Shown: positions 1 to 6,121 of the stretch, in pieces
How positions within the stretch are numbered: the stretch's first letter is position 1
Layout of the letters: every line of letters begins with the position of its first letter
Source: Deltaproteobacteria bacterium
Lineage (GTDB): Bacteria; Desulfobacterota; DSM-4660; Desulfatiglandales; HGW-15
Assembly: GCA_016932235.1 (NCBI GenBank)
Contig: JAFGDF010000101.1
Span: 1 to 8,424 of the forward strand
Length of the DNA stretch: 8,424 nucleotides
Direction: 5' to 3'
Notes under the pieces: generated by a model
The model's input: the letters and a program-made list of their open reading frames with translations, nothing else
The model's database searches: none
What the model was told of the DNA's origin: nothing
Translations under genes and position numbers: made by a program

Positions 1-213
1 GGTCCCGGATTCGGCTGGGGCCCCGGTTATGGAAGGGGTTTCGGCTGGCGAGGGGCTTATCCCCAATACAATTTTCCCTATGGAAATCCATACGCCATGA
101 AACCTGAGGACGAGGTTGCTATGCTTAAAGATGAAGCTGATGCAATAAAAAATGAGCTCAACGCCATAAATAAGCGGATTGAAGAGCTTGAATCTAAGAC
201 TTCAGAGCCATGA
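1..213 (+). CDS. DUF5320-like Gly/aromatic-rich protein, 3' end (partial)
   Basis: The reading frame is open from base 1 to a TGA at 211-213, giving the last 70 residues of a protein whose start lies outside the window. The first half is Gly, aromatic and Pro rich (GPGFGWGPGYGRGFGW, then YPQYNFPYGNPY). The second half, from about residue 34, is a charged amphipathic helix (EDEVAMLKDEADAIKNELNA and onward) that should form a short coiled coil. A Gly/Tyr/Trp-rich stretch followed by a 30-residue coiled coil is the usual plan of the small DUF5320 proteins found in anaerobes, often beside NifX/NifB-like and MinD-like genes. The function of that family is unknown to me. It precedes the hydrolase gene by 141 nt on the same strand, so the two may or may not share a transcript. 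The family call rests on composition and plan only. Confidence 0.7.
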   Translation, partial: GPGFGWGPGYGRGFGWRGAYPQYNFPYGNPYAMKPEDEVAMLKDEADAIKNELNAINKRIEELESKTSEP

Positions 214-226
214 GCATGGCTAACGG

Positions 227-277
227 AAAAAATGACTCCCGGGCCTGTATTAGAAATATCTTCTATGGAGGCCCGGG
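227..277 (-). terminator. GC-rich hairpin with a U-run on the minus strand (terminator-like)
   Basis: CCCGGGCCT (238-246) and AGGCCCGGG (269-277) are perfect 9-bp inverted repeats. Inside them TAGAA (251-255) pairs with TTCTA (261-265) around a 5-nt loop, so the RNA would be a two-part stem with a small internal bulge. Read on the minus strand the hairpin is followed after 5 nt by six T (A-run at 227-232 on the plus strand), which resembles an intrinsic terminator. Read on the plus strand there is no T-run behind it. It could therefore stop minus-strand transcripts that have read through the hydrolase gene in antisense. On the plus strand it could still act as a 3'-end stabiliser for the DUF5320-like mRNA. 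Confidence 0.45.
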
Positions 278-281
278 TAGC

Positions 282-306
282 CAATAATAGCCTCCGTGTA
301 TTATTG
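282..306. repeat. AT-rich 8-bp inverted repeat upstream of the hydrolase gene
   Basis: CAATAATA (282-289) and TATTATTG (299-306) are perfect inverted repeats separated by 9 nt (GCCTCCGTG). The centre-to-centre distance is 17 bp. The site lies about 50 bp upstream of the start codon at 355. It could be an operator for a dimeric regulator or a weak RNA hairpin. I see no good sigma-70 hexamers around it, so its role is open. Confidence 0.35.
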
Positions 307-354
307 TCCTAACCTATTTATATCGGAGAAAATCATTTAAAAGGTATTAGGTAT

Positions 355-1170
355 ATGGGACGGATATGCCTCTTCATGATTGCAATTGCTTTAACCTTGT
401 TTTTATTTCTATTCGATTACGCATGGACGCAGCCTATGAATAAGGAAATATCTCAACTTATTATCGTATATGACAACAATATATCGAAAAAGGGCCTTAC
501 ATCCGCCTGGGGCTTTTCCTGCTTAATAATCCTTTCTCAAAAGTTTATACTTTTTGATACGGGAGGTGATCCTTCGATATTGCTTGAGAATATGGAGGAG
601 ATGGATATCGATCCCGAAAAGCTTGATAGCGTGGTTTTGTCCCATGTTCATTGGGATCACGTGGGAGGCCTTTCGGCATTACTCGGAATTCAAAAACGGC
701 CAATCATCGCCTATCTGCCTAAATCTTTCCCGGACAACTTTAAGAAACAAGTAGCGCTTATGGGGGCGGATGTTAAGGAGATAGGAGGATCCCTTATGAT
801 CGATAATGGCGTCTATACGACCGGGGAACTCGGGTTGAGCATAAAAGAACAATCGCTTGTCCTTAAAACCGTCAATGGCCTTGTCATCATTACCGGCTGC
901 GCCCACCCCGGCATAGTGGAGATAGTCGATCATGCAAAAAAGCTTTTCAAGGAGGATGTCTATCTTCTTATCGGCGGCTTTCATCTCACAGGTAAATCTA
1001 CAAAAGAGATAACAGCGATCGTAGAGCAGTTGGATAAATTGAATGTTAAAAGGGTAGCGCCCTGTCACTGCAGTGGAAATACTGCGAGGGATCTTTTCAA
1101 GCGTCATTATGGAAATAACTATATTGAATGCGGAGTGGGATTACTATTAGATATACCTTATATTAAGTAA
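355..1170 (+). CDS. Metallo-beta-lactamase-fold hydrolase, DHPS-like (COG1237 type), with N-terminal membrane/signal segment
   Basis: This 271-residue protein belongs to the metallo-beta-lactamase superfamily. The metal-binding motif SHVHWDH is at 96-102 (His97, His99, Asp101, His102). Further ligand-type residues are His184 in GCAHPGI (181-187) and His210 in GGFH, with His238 in the C-terminal PCHCSG motif. The pair TGCAHPG plus HCxG is characteristic of the branch often annotated as 7,8-dihydropterin-6-methyl-4-(beta-D-ribofuranosyl)aminobenzene-5'-phosphate synthase (COG1237); true substrates of bacterial members are mostly unproven. Residues 5-20 form a hydrophobic helix after Arg3, followed by DYAWTQP, so the enzyme is probably exported or anchored with its active site outside the cytoplasm. 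The ATG has AGG-type ribosome binding sequence just upstream (AAAAGGTATTAGGTAT). Its 3' end overlaps the convergent HD gene by 8 bp. Fold confidence is high; substrate unknown. Confidence 0.88.
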   Translation: MGRICLFMIAIALTLFLFLFDYAWTQPMNKEISQLIIVYDNNISKKGLTSAWGFSCLIILSQKFILFDTGGDPSILLENMEEMDIDPEKLDSVVLSHVHWDHVGGLSALLGIQKRPIIAYLPKSFPDNFKKQVALMGADVKEIGGSLMIDNGVYTTGELGLSIKEQSLVLKTVNGLVIITGCAHPGIVEIVDHAKKLFKEDVYLLIGGFHLTGKSTKEITAIVEQLDKLNVKRVAPCHCSGNTARDLFKRHYGNNYIECGVGLLLDIPYIK

Positions 1171-1978
1171 TGAAAAGGCTAGAAATGTTTCTTTCCAGAT
1201 AGGCGTTGGCCTTATTATATATCTCATCCGCGCGGACGGATTTTTTTGGAAGCGCCTCCCGAATTTTTTCAAGATATCTTTTCTCCATTATAATCTGGAA
1301 TGTCCGCGGGAAGTTCACATCATATATCCATCCTATTTGCAGTGACTTGAAATCATTTAATGTCTTGAGGTCTGCCATTTGAGCAAGCTCACCCTTCATA
1401 AGGGCCTCGTAGACCGAATCTGAAATCTGGTCCATATCAGGCAGGTCCAACTCAATAGTCTGGTTCCGTTTATAGCCCGCACTTTGATAGTAGTCTGTGA
1501 CCACGTGCCAGATATCTATTTTGTCCGCGTCTCTAAGTAGTTTAAGAAAAAAAAGACATCTTTCGTCTTCTCCAACAGGAAGTGCGGCACGGTTATGATA
1601 TCCTATTACCCTAATGATTATCTCGGCCTCGGCAGGTTCAAAACCGTTCAGAACGCTGCTGGTTTTTATGACTTTAATGCCAAGTGCGGCATGGTCTTCT
1701 GACCTGTAATCTGAAAATGTCCTGTATTGCCTGTATTGTTCGAATCGCCCGATATCATGCAGCAAAGCAGAGGTTTCAGCCAGGCATAGCTCTTCTCTGT
1801 CAAGATTAAGACTTTCACCTATATCCAGAATCGCTTCGCAAACCCGATAGGTATGACCGACTTTCAGATCTATGTTTTCCTGAAAAATTGAATCATCAGA
1901 AACAAACCGAGATATATAATCCTCAAACCATACCCTAAGCCTCGCCAATATAGGCCGCTTATCTGTTTTATTCGTCAT
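1163..1978 (-). CDS. HD-domain metal-dependent phosphohydrolase
   Basis: The 271-residue product carries the HD-superfamily ligand pattern: His42, the defining LLHDIG motif with His74-Asp75, His96, His128 (IGYHNR) and Asp150/Asp152 in LLRDADKID. HD proteins bind one or two divalent metals and hydrolyse phosphomonoesters or phosphodiesters, often of nucleotides. No GGDEF, PAS or receiver domain is fused to it, and the segment after about residue 160 is not recognised. There is no signal peptide, so it should be cytoplasmic. The ATG at 1978 has AGGA 9 nt upstream (1988-1991). It is the last gene of the minus-strand array, 70 nt after the deaminase gene, and nucleotide metabolism is a reasonable guess from that neighbour. 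The stop codon lies inside the 3' end of the convergent hydrolase gene. Exact substrate cannot be read from the sequence. Confidence 0.85.
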   Translation of the reverse strand: MTNKTDKRPILARLRVWFEDYISRFVSDDSIFQENIDLKVGHTYRVCEAILDIGESLNLDREELCLAETSALLHDIGRFEQYRQYRTFSDYRSEDHAALGIKVIKTSSVLNGFEPAEAEIIIRVIGYHNRAALPVGEDERCLFFLKLLRDADKIDIWHVVTDYYQSAGYKRNQTIELDLPDMDQISDSVYEALMKGELAQMADLKTLNDFKSLQIGWIYDVNFPRTFQIIMEKRYLEKIREALPKKSVRADEIYNKANAYLERNISSLFIT

Positions 1979-2048
1979 CTGATGTAATCCTAATAAGAGA
2001 AATACCGATCAGATCGTTTAACGATACAGGACAACAGGAAAATAAATA

Positions 2049-2582
2049 TTAGCGTTTATCAGGTATTCCTTGATTGCCTGTCGGGGCGGAGGTCGGCGGC
2101 TCTAAACCGTAATCCATATCCTCATGGATTATCCAGTCTTTGACATGATATACTACTATGTTGCCATTATATTTTCTGGTAACCATCTTTTTAAGGCCTG
2201 CGTTGATGATCACCCTTTTACACAGCCTGCACGGTTCAGCCCCGTCCTGAAGCGGTCTCTCATCTTTCATGCCCACACCCATCAGATACATGGTTCCGCC
2301 TATTGCAGCCCTTCTTGAGGCATGGATAACCGCATTCATCTCGGCATGCACTGATCTGCACAGCTCATATCTCTCTCCGGAGGGCACCCCCATGTTGGAT
2401 CGGACACAATACCCGATATCCACGCAATTCCTTGCGCCCCTTGGAGCACCCGTGTATCCGGTCGAGATTATCTCGTCATGATTAACTATGACCGCCCCGT
2501 AATTTCTTCGCAGGCACGTGCCTCGTTTTAAAACCTCTAGGGCAATATTCAGATAATAATCATCCTTGCCGGTTCTATCCAC
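2049..2582 (-). CDS. dCMP deaminase-family zinc enzyme (ComEB-like)
   Basis: The protein is a cytidine/deoxycytidylate deaminase-fold enzyme. It has the zinc and proton-shuttle motif HAE at 79-81 and the second zinc motif PCRLC at 117-121 (Cys118, Cys121). GYTGAPRG at 42-49 is typical of dCMP deaminases, which convert dCMP to dUMP for thymidylate synthesis. Extra cysteines at 23, 53, 59 and 75 could hold a second, structural zinc, as known in some dCMP deaminases. I chose the GTG at 2582 (177 residues) because GGGAAAGG (2591-2598) sits 8 nt upstream. An in-frame TTG at 2600 would add six residues but has no good ribosome binding site. The C-terminal 20 residues (PPTSAPTGNQGIPDKR at the end) look disordered. 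It lies 38 nt after moaA and 70 nt before the HD gene. Allosteric regulation is not evident. Confidence 0.9.
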   Translation of the reverse strand: MDRTGKDDYYLNIALEVLKRGTCLRRNYGAVIVNHDEIISTGYTGAPRGARNCVDIGYCVRSNMGVPSGERYELCRSVHAEMNAVIHASRRAAIGGTMYLMGVGMKDERPLQDGAEPCRLCKRVIINAGLKKMVTRKYNGNIVVYHVKDWIIHEDMDYGLEPPTSAPTGNQGIPDKR

Positions 2583-2590
2583 AAAAGCCG

Positions 2591-2598
2591 CCTTTCCC
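2591..2598 (-). promoter_or_regulatory. Shine-Dalgarno site deciding the deaminase start
   Basis: GGGAAAGG on the minus strand lies 8 nt upstream of the GTG at 2582 and overlaps the alternative TTG at 2600. This placement argues for the shorter protein. Confidence 0.55.
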
Positions 2599-2620
2599 AA
2601 ACAATTGAAGGCCGTTAACC

Positions 2621-3601
2621 TTATCCCCCTATACTATTCATCGAACGGACACATTTTCGCGGATTGTATATATCAAGACCATGATCTTTGGGTTTATTGA
2701 TGATTGCGTCCGTGATAAGTTCCAGCAAATAATCATCTTTCCTCCCCTTCCTTAGAGGTGTCCTGATATCTGTTTCGTTATCGGAGAAAATGCACCCCCT
2801 TAAATGGCCATCCGCGGTCAGGCGAAGCCGATTACATGTCTGGCAGAAATGGTGACTCAGTGCGCCGATAAGCCCGATCTCACCCCTTGCGCCTTCAAGG
2901 GTGTACCGCACGGCTGGTCCGTCCAGCGGCCCCGAATTCACACGCCTCATCGGCCCGATAGATTGAATCTTTCGGAAGATTTCTTCTGTCGTAAGAAACT
3001 TTTCCTTTGCCCAAGCATTTCTTTCACCCACAGGCATTAGTTCAATGAATCGTACATGATAGGGCTTTTTAAAAATTAGCCGTGCAAAATCCAGTATTTC
3101 GTCATCATTGACACCCCTGATAGCAACCACATTGATCTTGATTTGTTCAAATCCAGCAGATTCGGCCTCTTCGATGCCCTCCCATACCTGATTGAAATAA
3201 TCCCTCCTTGTAACAAGGCGGAATCTTTCGGGCCTCAGGGTGTCCATGCTCACGTTAATACGGCGGATGCCGCTTTCACGGAGAGGACGGGCAAAATTCT
3301 TGAGAAGAACCCCGTTGGTGGTCAATGTTATCTCTTCCAATCCATTTATAAGACAAAGCCTCTCAATGAAGGAGATAATGTCTTTTCTAACCAATGGCTC
3401 ACCGCCGGTAAGCCTTACCTTCCTTATGCCCCTTTGAACGCAGAGTCTTACGATCCTGAGCATCTCTTCATAGGTCAGTATTTCACTGTGAGGATTATAG
3501 TTAACGCCTTCTTCAGGCATGCAATAGATACATCTCAGGTTACAGCGGTCTGTTACGGAAAGACGAAGGTAGTTGATTGTCCGATTATTATTATCCAGCA
3601 A
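2621..3601 (-). CDS. moaA: GTP 3',8-cyclase MoaA (molybdopterin biosynthesis, radical SAM)
   Basis: MoaA starts molybdenum cofactor synthesis by converting GTP to 3',8-cyclo-dihydro-GTP, which MoaC turns into cyclic pyranopterin monophosphate. The 326-residue product has the radical-SAM CxxxCxxC motif at Cys20, Cys24 and Cys27, in the family signature LSVTDRCNLRCIYCMP. It also has GGEPL at 66-70 for SAM binding and the second, substrate-binding Fe-S cluster at Cys253, Cys256 and Cys270 (HFCQTCNRLRLT, LRGC). It ends in the double glycine required for catalysis in this family (SMNSIGG). Length is normal. The start is a TTG at 3601 with AGAGGA (3606-3611) 4 nt upstream; MLDNNNR matches the usual N-terminus. 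moaC, moaE and moaD are not in the window. The 111-nt gap upstream separates it from the transporter gene. The ferredoxin further upstream could serve as electron donor, but that is a guess. Confidence 0.97.
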   Translation of the reverse strand: MLDNNNRTINYLRLSVTDRCNLRCIYCMPEEGVNYNPHSEILTYEEMLRIVRLCVQRGIRKVRLTGGEPLVRKDIISFIERLCLINGLEEITLTTNGVLLKNFARPLRESGIRRINVSMDTLRPERFRLVTRRDYFNQVWEGIEEAESAGFEQIKINVVAIRGVNDDEILDFARLIFKKPYHVRFIELMPVGERNAWAKEKFLTTEEIFRKIQSIGPMRRVNSGPLDGPAVRYTLEGARGEIGLIGALSHHFCQTCNRLRLTADGHLRGCIFSDNETDIRTPLRKGRKDDYLLELITDAIINKPKDHGLDIYNPRKCVRSMNSIGG

Positions 3602-3712
3602 AATGTCCTCTTGTAATCGTATAGAAAAACCATATCCTCTTCTTAACCTTTATACTGTCCATCATATGGAACGGATTCCTCACACATGCTTTCGACTCTG
3701 TGGATCCCAAAA

Positions 3713-4444
3713 TTATTTTTTGAAAAATATGATCACGAGAGCCACAATAACGCCAGTTGCCAAAGCAATGAGGCTGAATTTCTTAGGTTCCGTTTCAGAC
3801 TGAGGCAAGAGGTGAGAAGCCCCCACATAAACCAAACATCCGGCGGACAACGAAAGAAACAACCCAAGTACATTTTCGCTAATTTGGCTTATGTACGGGA
3901 ATGATATAAGCATCCCTGCAGGAGTGGTTAAAGCCGCCGCGATAAATGCAAGAAGTAATGATTTACGTTCGCTAAAGCCTGCCCTTAGCAATAAAAGATA
4001 GGTAATAATTCCCTCAGGGAATTCATGAAGTACCATCCCTATGGCTGTCAGAAGACCCGTAAAAATGCTGACTGTAAACGTGATAGAGTAGATAATCCCG
4101 TCAATAAAGGAATGAAATCCTATTCCAAACATTGGTATTATTCCAATGGAATAATTGACTTTGGATCCTTTATCACACACAAAGGCATTGATGAACCGGT
4201 TAAATAAATGCAAAGCGAAATAACCTGCAAGCAGATAGAAAGGGGCATGGAAACTCATAGTAAAGGCCTTCGGAATGATGTGCAAGAATGAGACGGAAAT
4301 CAAAACACCTGCAGCAAAACAGATGAAATAAATGGTATTCCTGTGTCCCCATCTTTCGAAGCGACGGATGACGTAAATCCCCATCGAAGTCACGAATGCG
4401 GCCAAAAGGCTCGCCCCGAATGCCGTCCAGAAATTATGTGCCAT
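3713..4444 (-). CDS. ZIP-family divalent metal transporter
   Basis: ZIP proteins import zinc, iron or related divalent metals across the cytoplasmic membrane. The 243-residue product is strongly hydrophobic with about eight predicted helices. The two signature helices are present: HSFIDG at 111-116 (helix 4) and HEFPEG at 140-145 (helix 5), whose His, Asp and Glu residues form the metal site; the common HN of helix 4 is HS here. HLLPQ at 211-215 is a further potential ligand. The usual His-rich loop between helices 3 and 4 is absent. I chose the ATG at 4444, 20 nt after the ferredoxin stop, with GGGGA 7 nt upstream; the longer frame starting at 4501 would overlap the ferredoxin gene and add a hydrophilic stretch unlike the family. 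The ferredoxin and transporter genes are probably cotranscribed. Metal specificity cannot be told from the sequence. Confidence 0.9.
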   Translation of the reverse strand: MAHNFWTAFGASLLAAFVTSMGIYVIRRFERWGHRNTIYFICFAAGVLISVSFLHIIPKAFTMSFHAPFYLLAGYFALHLFNRFINAFVCDKGSKVNYSIGIIPMFGIGFHSFIDGIIYSITFTVSIFTGLLTAIGMVLHEFPEGIITYLLLLRAGFSERKSLLLAFIAAALTTPAGMLISFPYISQISENVLGLFLSLSAGCLVYVGASHLLPQSETEPKKFSLIALATGVIVALVIIFFKK

Positions 4445-4464
4445 GTCCTTTTCCCCAAAAATTC

Positions 4465-4653
4465 TCAGATCTCTGTTACGGTAATCGCCTCCTGTGGACA
4501 TGCCTCAACGCAACTTTCACAGCCAATGCAGTCCTCCGCATTGACCGGAACCGATTTATCATCCTGCAGTTCGTAGACATCTACAGGACAAACCTCCACG
4601 CACTCTCCGCATCCTATACATTTTTCAGCATCCACTTCCGGTTTATAAGCCAT
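4465..4653 (-). CDS. 2[4Fe-4S] ferredoxin, bacterial type
   Basis: A 62-residue electron carrier with two classical cluster motifs, CIGCGECVEVCP (Cys12, 15, 18, 22) and CIGCESCVEACP (Cys42, 45, 48, 52), so it should carry two low-potential [4Fe-4S] clusters in the cytoplasm. It is acidic, as usual for the family, with about 20 residues between the motifs. The ATG at 4653 is preceded at 7 nt by a perfect AAGGAGG (4661-4667); an adjacent in-frame TTG at 4656 is less well placed. It lies 67 nt downstream of the flavoprotein gene and 20 nt upstream of the transporter gene, so an electron-transfer partnership with the flavoprotein is plausible. That is inference from position only. Confidence 0.96.
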   Translation of the reverse strand: MAYKPEVDAEKCIGCGECVEVCPVDVYELQDDKSVPVNAEDCIGCESCVEACPQEAITVTEI

Positions 4654-4654
4654 C

Positions 4655-4678
4655 AAACAACCTCCTTAATGATTGTTT
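4655..4678 (-). promoter_or_regulatory. AU-rich hairpin enclosing the ferredoxin ribosome binding site
   Basis: On the minus strand AAACAATC (4671-4678) can pair with GGTTGTTT (4655-4662), eight pairs including one U-G, around the loop ATTAAGGA. The Shine-Dalgarno AAGGAGG (4661-4667) is partly in the loop and partly in the stem, ending 7 nt before the ATG at 4653. Such a weak stem might tune translation of the ferredoxin, for example with temperature or by a bound protein. It may also be chance in an AT-rich leader. Confidence 0.3.
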
Positions 4679-4720
4679 TTTCCTTCTCTTAATTATCAAC
4701 TACTCCATGCCCCACAATTC

Positions 4721-6076
4721 TCAAGGTCTCCCTGCTCTCATCTTTTCCAGCGCTTTATGTGCGGAATTTATCAGGGGATGAACCGTTGGTGACGATGAAA
4801 GCATCGGATGTGTGGCAATCTGCATCATATCTAATTCGCGCACAGTCACCTTTTTCTGAATAGCGAGAGCTACCAGATTAATTAACTCTCCCGCCGATGG
4901 CCCACCCGATATTTGACCGCCAAGGATGATGCCTGATCTATCCGCGAAAATAAGTTTCACTTTTAGTTCCTGAGCGCCCGGGAGTGTTCCAGGATGACGA
5001 TCAGGAGCGACAGCGCTGGCAAATACATAGCGGAATCCCTCCTTCTGGCAAGTACGGCAGGTCATCCCCGCACTTGCAAACGAAATATTGCCGATCTTGG
5101 TGGAGAAGGCGGAGATAGTCCCCTGAATTTGATGCAGGACACGGATGCCATAAAGATTTGTGCCCGCGTTTCGCGCTTCAGCCGTGGCTGTTGATGCAAG
5201 CCATACGGGAACAGCCTTTCTCGTGAAAAAATCTCTTTTAACAGCGCAGTCTCCCACTGCAAAGACATCTTCTGCTGTAGTTCTCATATAATCGTCCACC
5301 CATATCGAGCCGTTCTCAACTACACGCAGACCACCCTTTTCAGCAAGTTCGCCACGAGGTCTTGTTCCAATACTCACCAGCACCAGATCGACAGGAATCT
5401 TCTCCGCGTTTTTGAGTGTAACTGTCTGCACACGACCGTTACCGTCAATGGATAATACGCTGGTGTTCGTGTGAACATGAACACCTGATTTTATCAGAGC
5501 ACGTTCCACATCATCACAAAATTCATCATCAAAGGCTGTTAACAAGAGCTTCGGCATGATTTCAATCAGGTGAATCTCAACTCCAGGAATTCGCGAGATC
5601 TCATCGGCAAATTCCGCGCCTATAAATCCTCCACCTATAATTACCACTTTTTTCGCCCTTTCTACTTCTCTTCGCAATTCAATCATCGCAGACATGCTTT
5701 TTCGAATGGAGAATACACCCTCTTTGTTGCCTCCGGGTATCGGAGGCATAACAGACTCAGCACCTGTAGCTAAAACAAGTCTTTCATAAGAGATAGTCAC
5801 GCCTGATTCTAATGTGATTGCATGAGCCTTAATATCAAGAGAAACAACCTTGTCCACAATGATCTCTATGCCTGCGTTTTCAAGAGCTTGATCAGACATC
5901 TTGTTCTGTTTAGGATCATGCATTGTATGCATCATATATGGAATGGCGCATGGTATGACACTGTCGCCGATCTCTTTTATTATACACACGGATTTCTCCG
6001 GGTATATGTTTATTGACGTCATGGCCGTTACAATACCAGCGGGTCCTCCGCCTACGATGACTATATTAAATTCCAT
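4721..6076 (-). CDS. FAD-dependent NAD(P)-disulfide oxidoreductase (CoA-disulfide reductase / NADH oxidase-like)
   Basis: The 451-residue protein has the two-dinucleotide-binding plan of the pyridine nucleotide-disulfide oxidoreductases. GGGPAG at 9-14 binds FAD, GGGFIGAEFA at 148-157 binds NAD(P)H, and VGDCA at 274-278 is the second FAD motif; the C-terminal third is the dimerisation domain. A single cysteine at 43 (IPCAIPY) takes the place of the redox Cys of CoA-disulfide reductases, NADH oxidases and NAD(P)H-dependent polysulfide reductases, which lack the CxxxxC pair of glutathione reductase. No rhodanese domain is fused. A CRTC motif at 340-343 in the dimerisation domain is an addition. 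GAGGAG (6085-6090) sits 8 nt before the ATG. It follows the J-protein gene by 45 nt and precedes the ferredoxin gene by 67 nt. The substrate (CoA disulfide, polysulfide, O2 or a protein thiol) is undecided. Confidence 0.9.
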   Translation of the reverse strand: MEFNIVIVGGGPAGIVTAMTSINIYPEKSVCIIKEIGDSVIPCAIPYMMHTMHDPKQNKMSDQALENAGIEIIVDKVVSLDIKAHAITLESGVTISYERLVLATGAESVMPPIPGGNKEGVFSIRKSMSAMIELRREVERAKKVVIIGGGFIGAEFADEISRIPGVEIHLIEIMPKLLLTAFDDEFCDDVERALIKSGVHVHTNTSVLSIDGNGRVQTVTLKNAEKIPVDLVLVSIGTRPRGELAEKGGLRVVENGSIWVDDYMRTTAEDVFAVGDCAVKRDFFTRKAVPVWLASTATAEARNAGTNLYGIRVLHQIQGTISAFSTKIGNISFASAGMTCRTCQKEGFRYVFASAVAPDRHPGTLPGAQELKVKLIFADRSGIILGGQISGGPSAGELINLVALAIQKKVTVRELDMMQIATHPMLSSSPTVHPLINSAHKALEKMRAGRP

Positions 6077-6121
6077 ATTATTTTCTCCTCAACCATGTAT
6101 TTATATGAGCTGTATAAGCTC

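Noticed and set aside
10..48. TTCGGCTGG repeated at 10-18 and 40-48
   Set aside because: It encodes the repeated FGW of the Gly/aromatic-rich protein and is explained by the coding sequence.
2013..2025. Palindrome ATCGTT-T-AACGAT between the deaminase and HD genes
   Set aside because: The centre is one base, so it cannot form an RNA hairpin, and a 6-bp dyad alone is weak evidence for an operator.
1163..2582. Anti-phage nucleotide-depletion system
   Set aside because: The deaminase is the common dCMP/ComEB type, and no sensor, toxin or other defence gene is near; kept only as a remote alternative.
2583..2600. TTG start at 2600 for the deaminase
   Set aside because: No adequate Shine-Dalgarno precedes it, while GGGAAAGG is correctly placed for the GTG at 2582. 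It remains possible.
2804..3616. Plus-strand open frames across moaA
   Set aside because: They are antisense to an unmistakable MoaA coding sequence and encode low-complexity, unrecognisable proteins.
3643..3687. 14-codon ORF (MCEESVPYDGQYKG) upstream of moaA
   Set aside because: Too short, with no clear ribosome binding site or family match; could be a leader peptide but nothing supports that.
4445..4501. Longer start for the ZIP transporter (ATG at 4501)
   Set aside because: It overlaps the ferredoxin gene, adds a hydrophilic stretch not typical of ZIP proteins, and the ATG at 4444 fits the family start.
4694..4699. TTGATA as a -35 box for a ferredoxin promoter on the minus strand
   Set aside because: The matching -10 position (about 17 nt on) has no TATAAT-like sequence.
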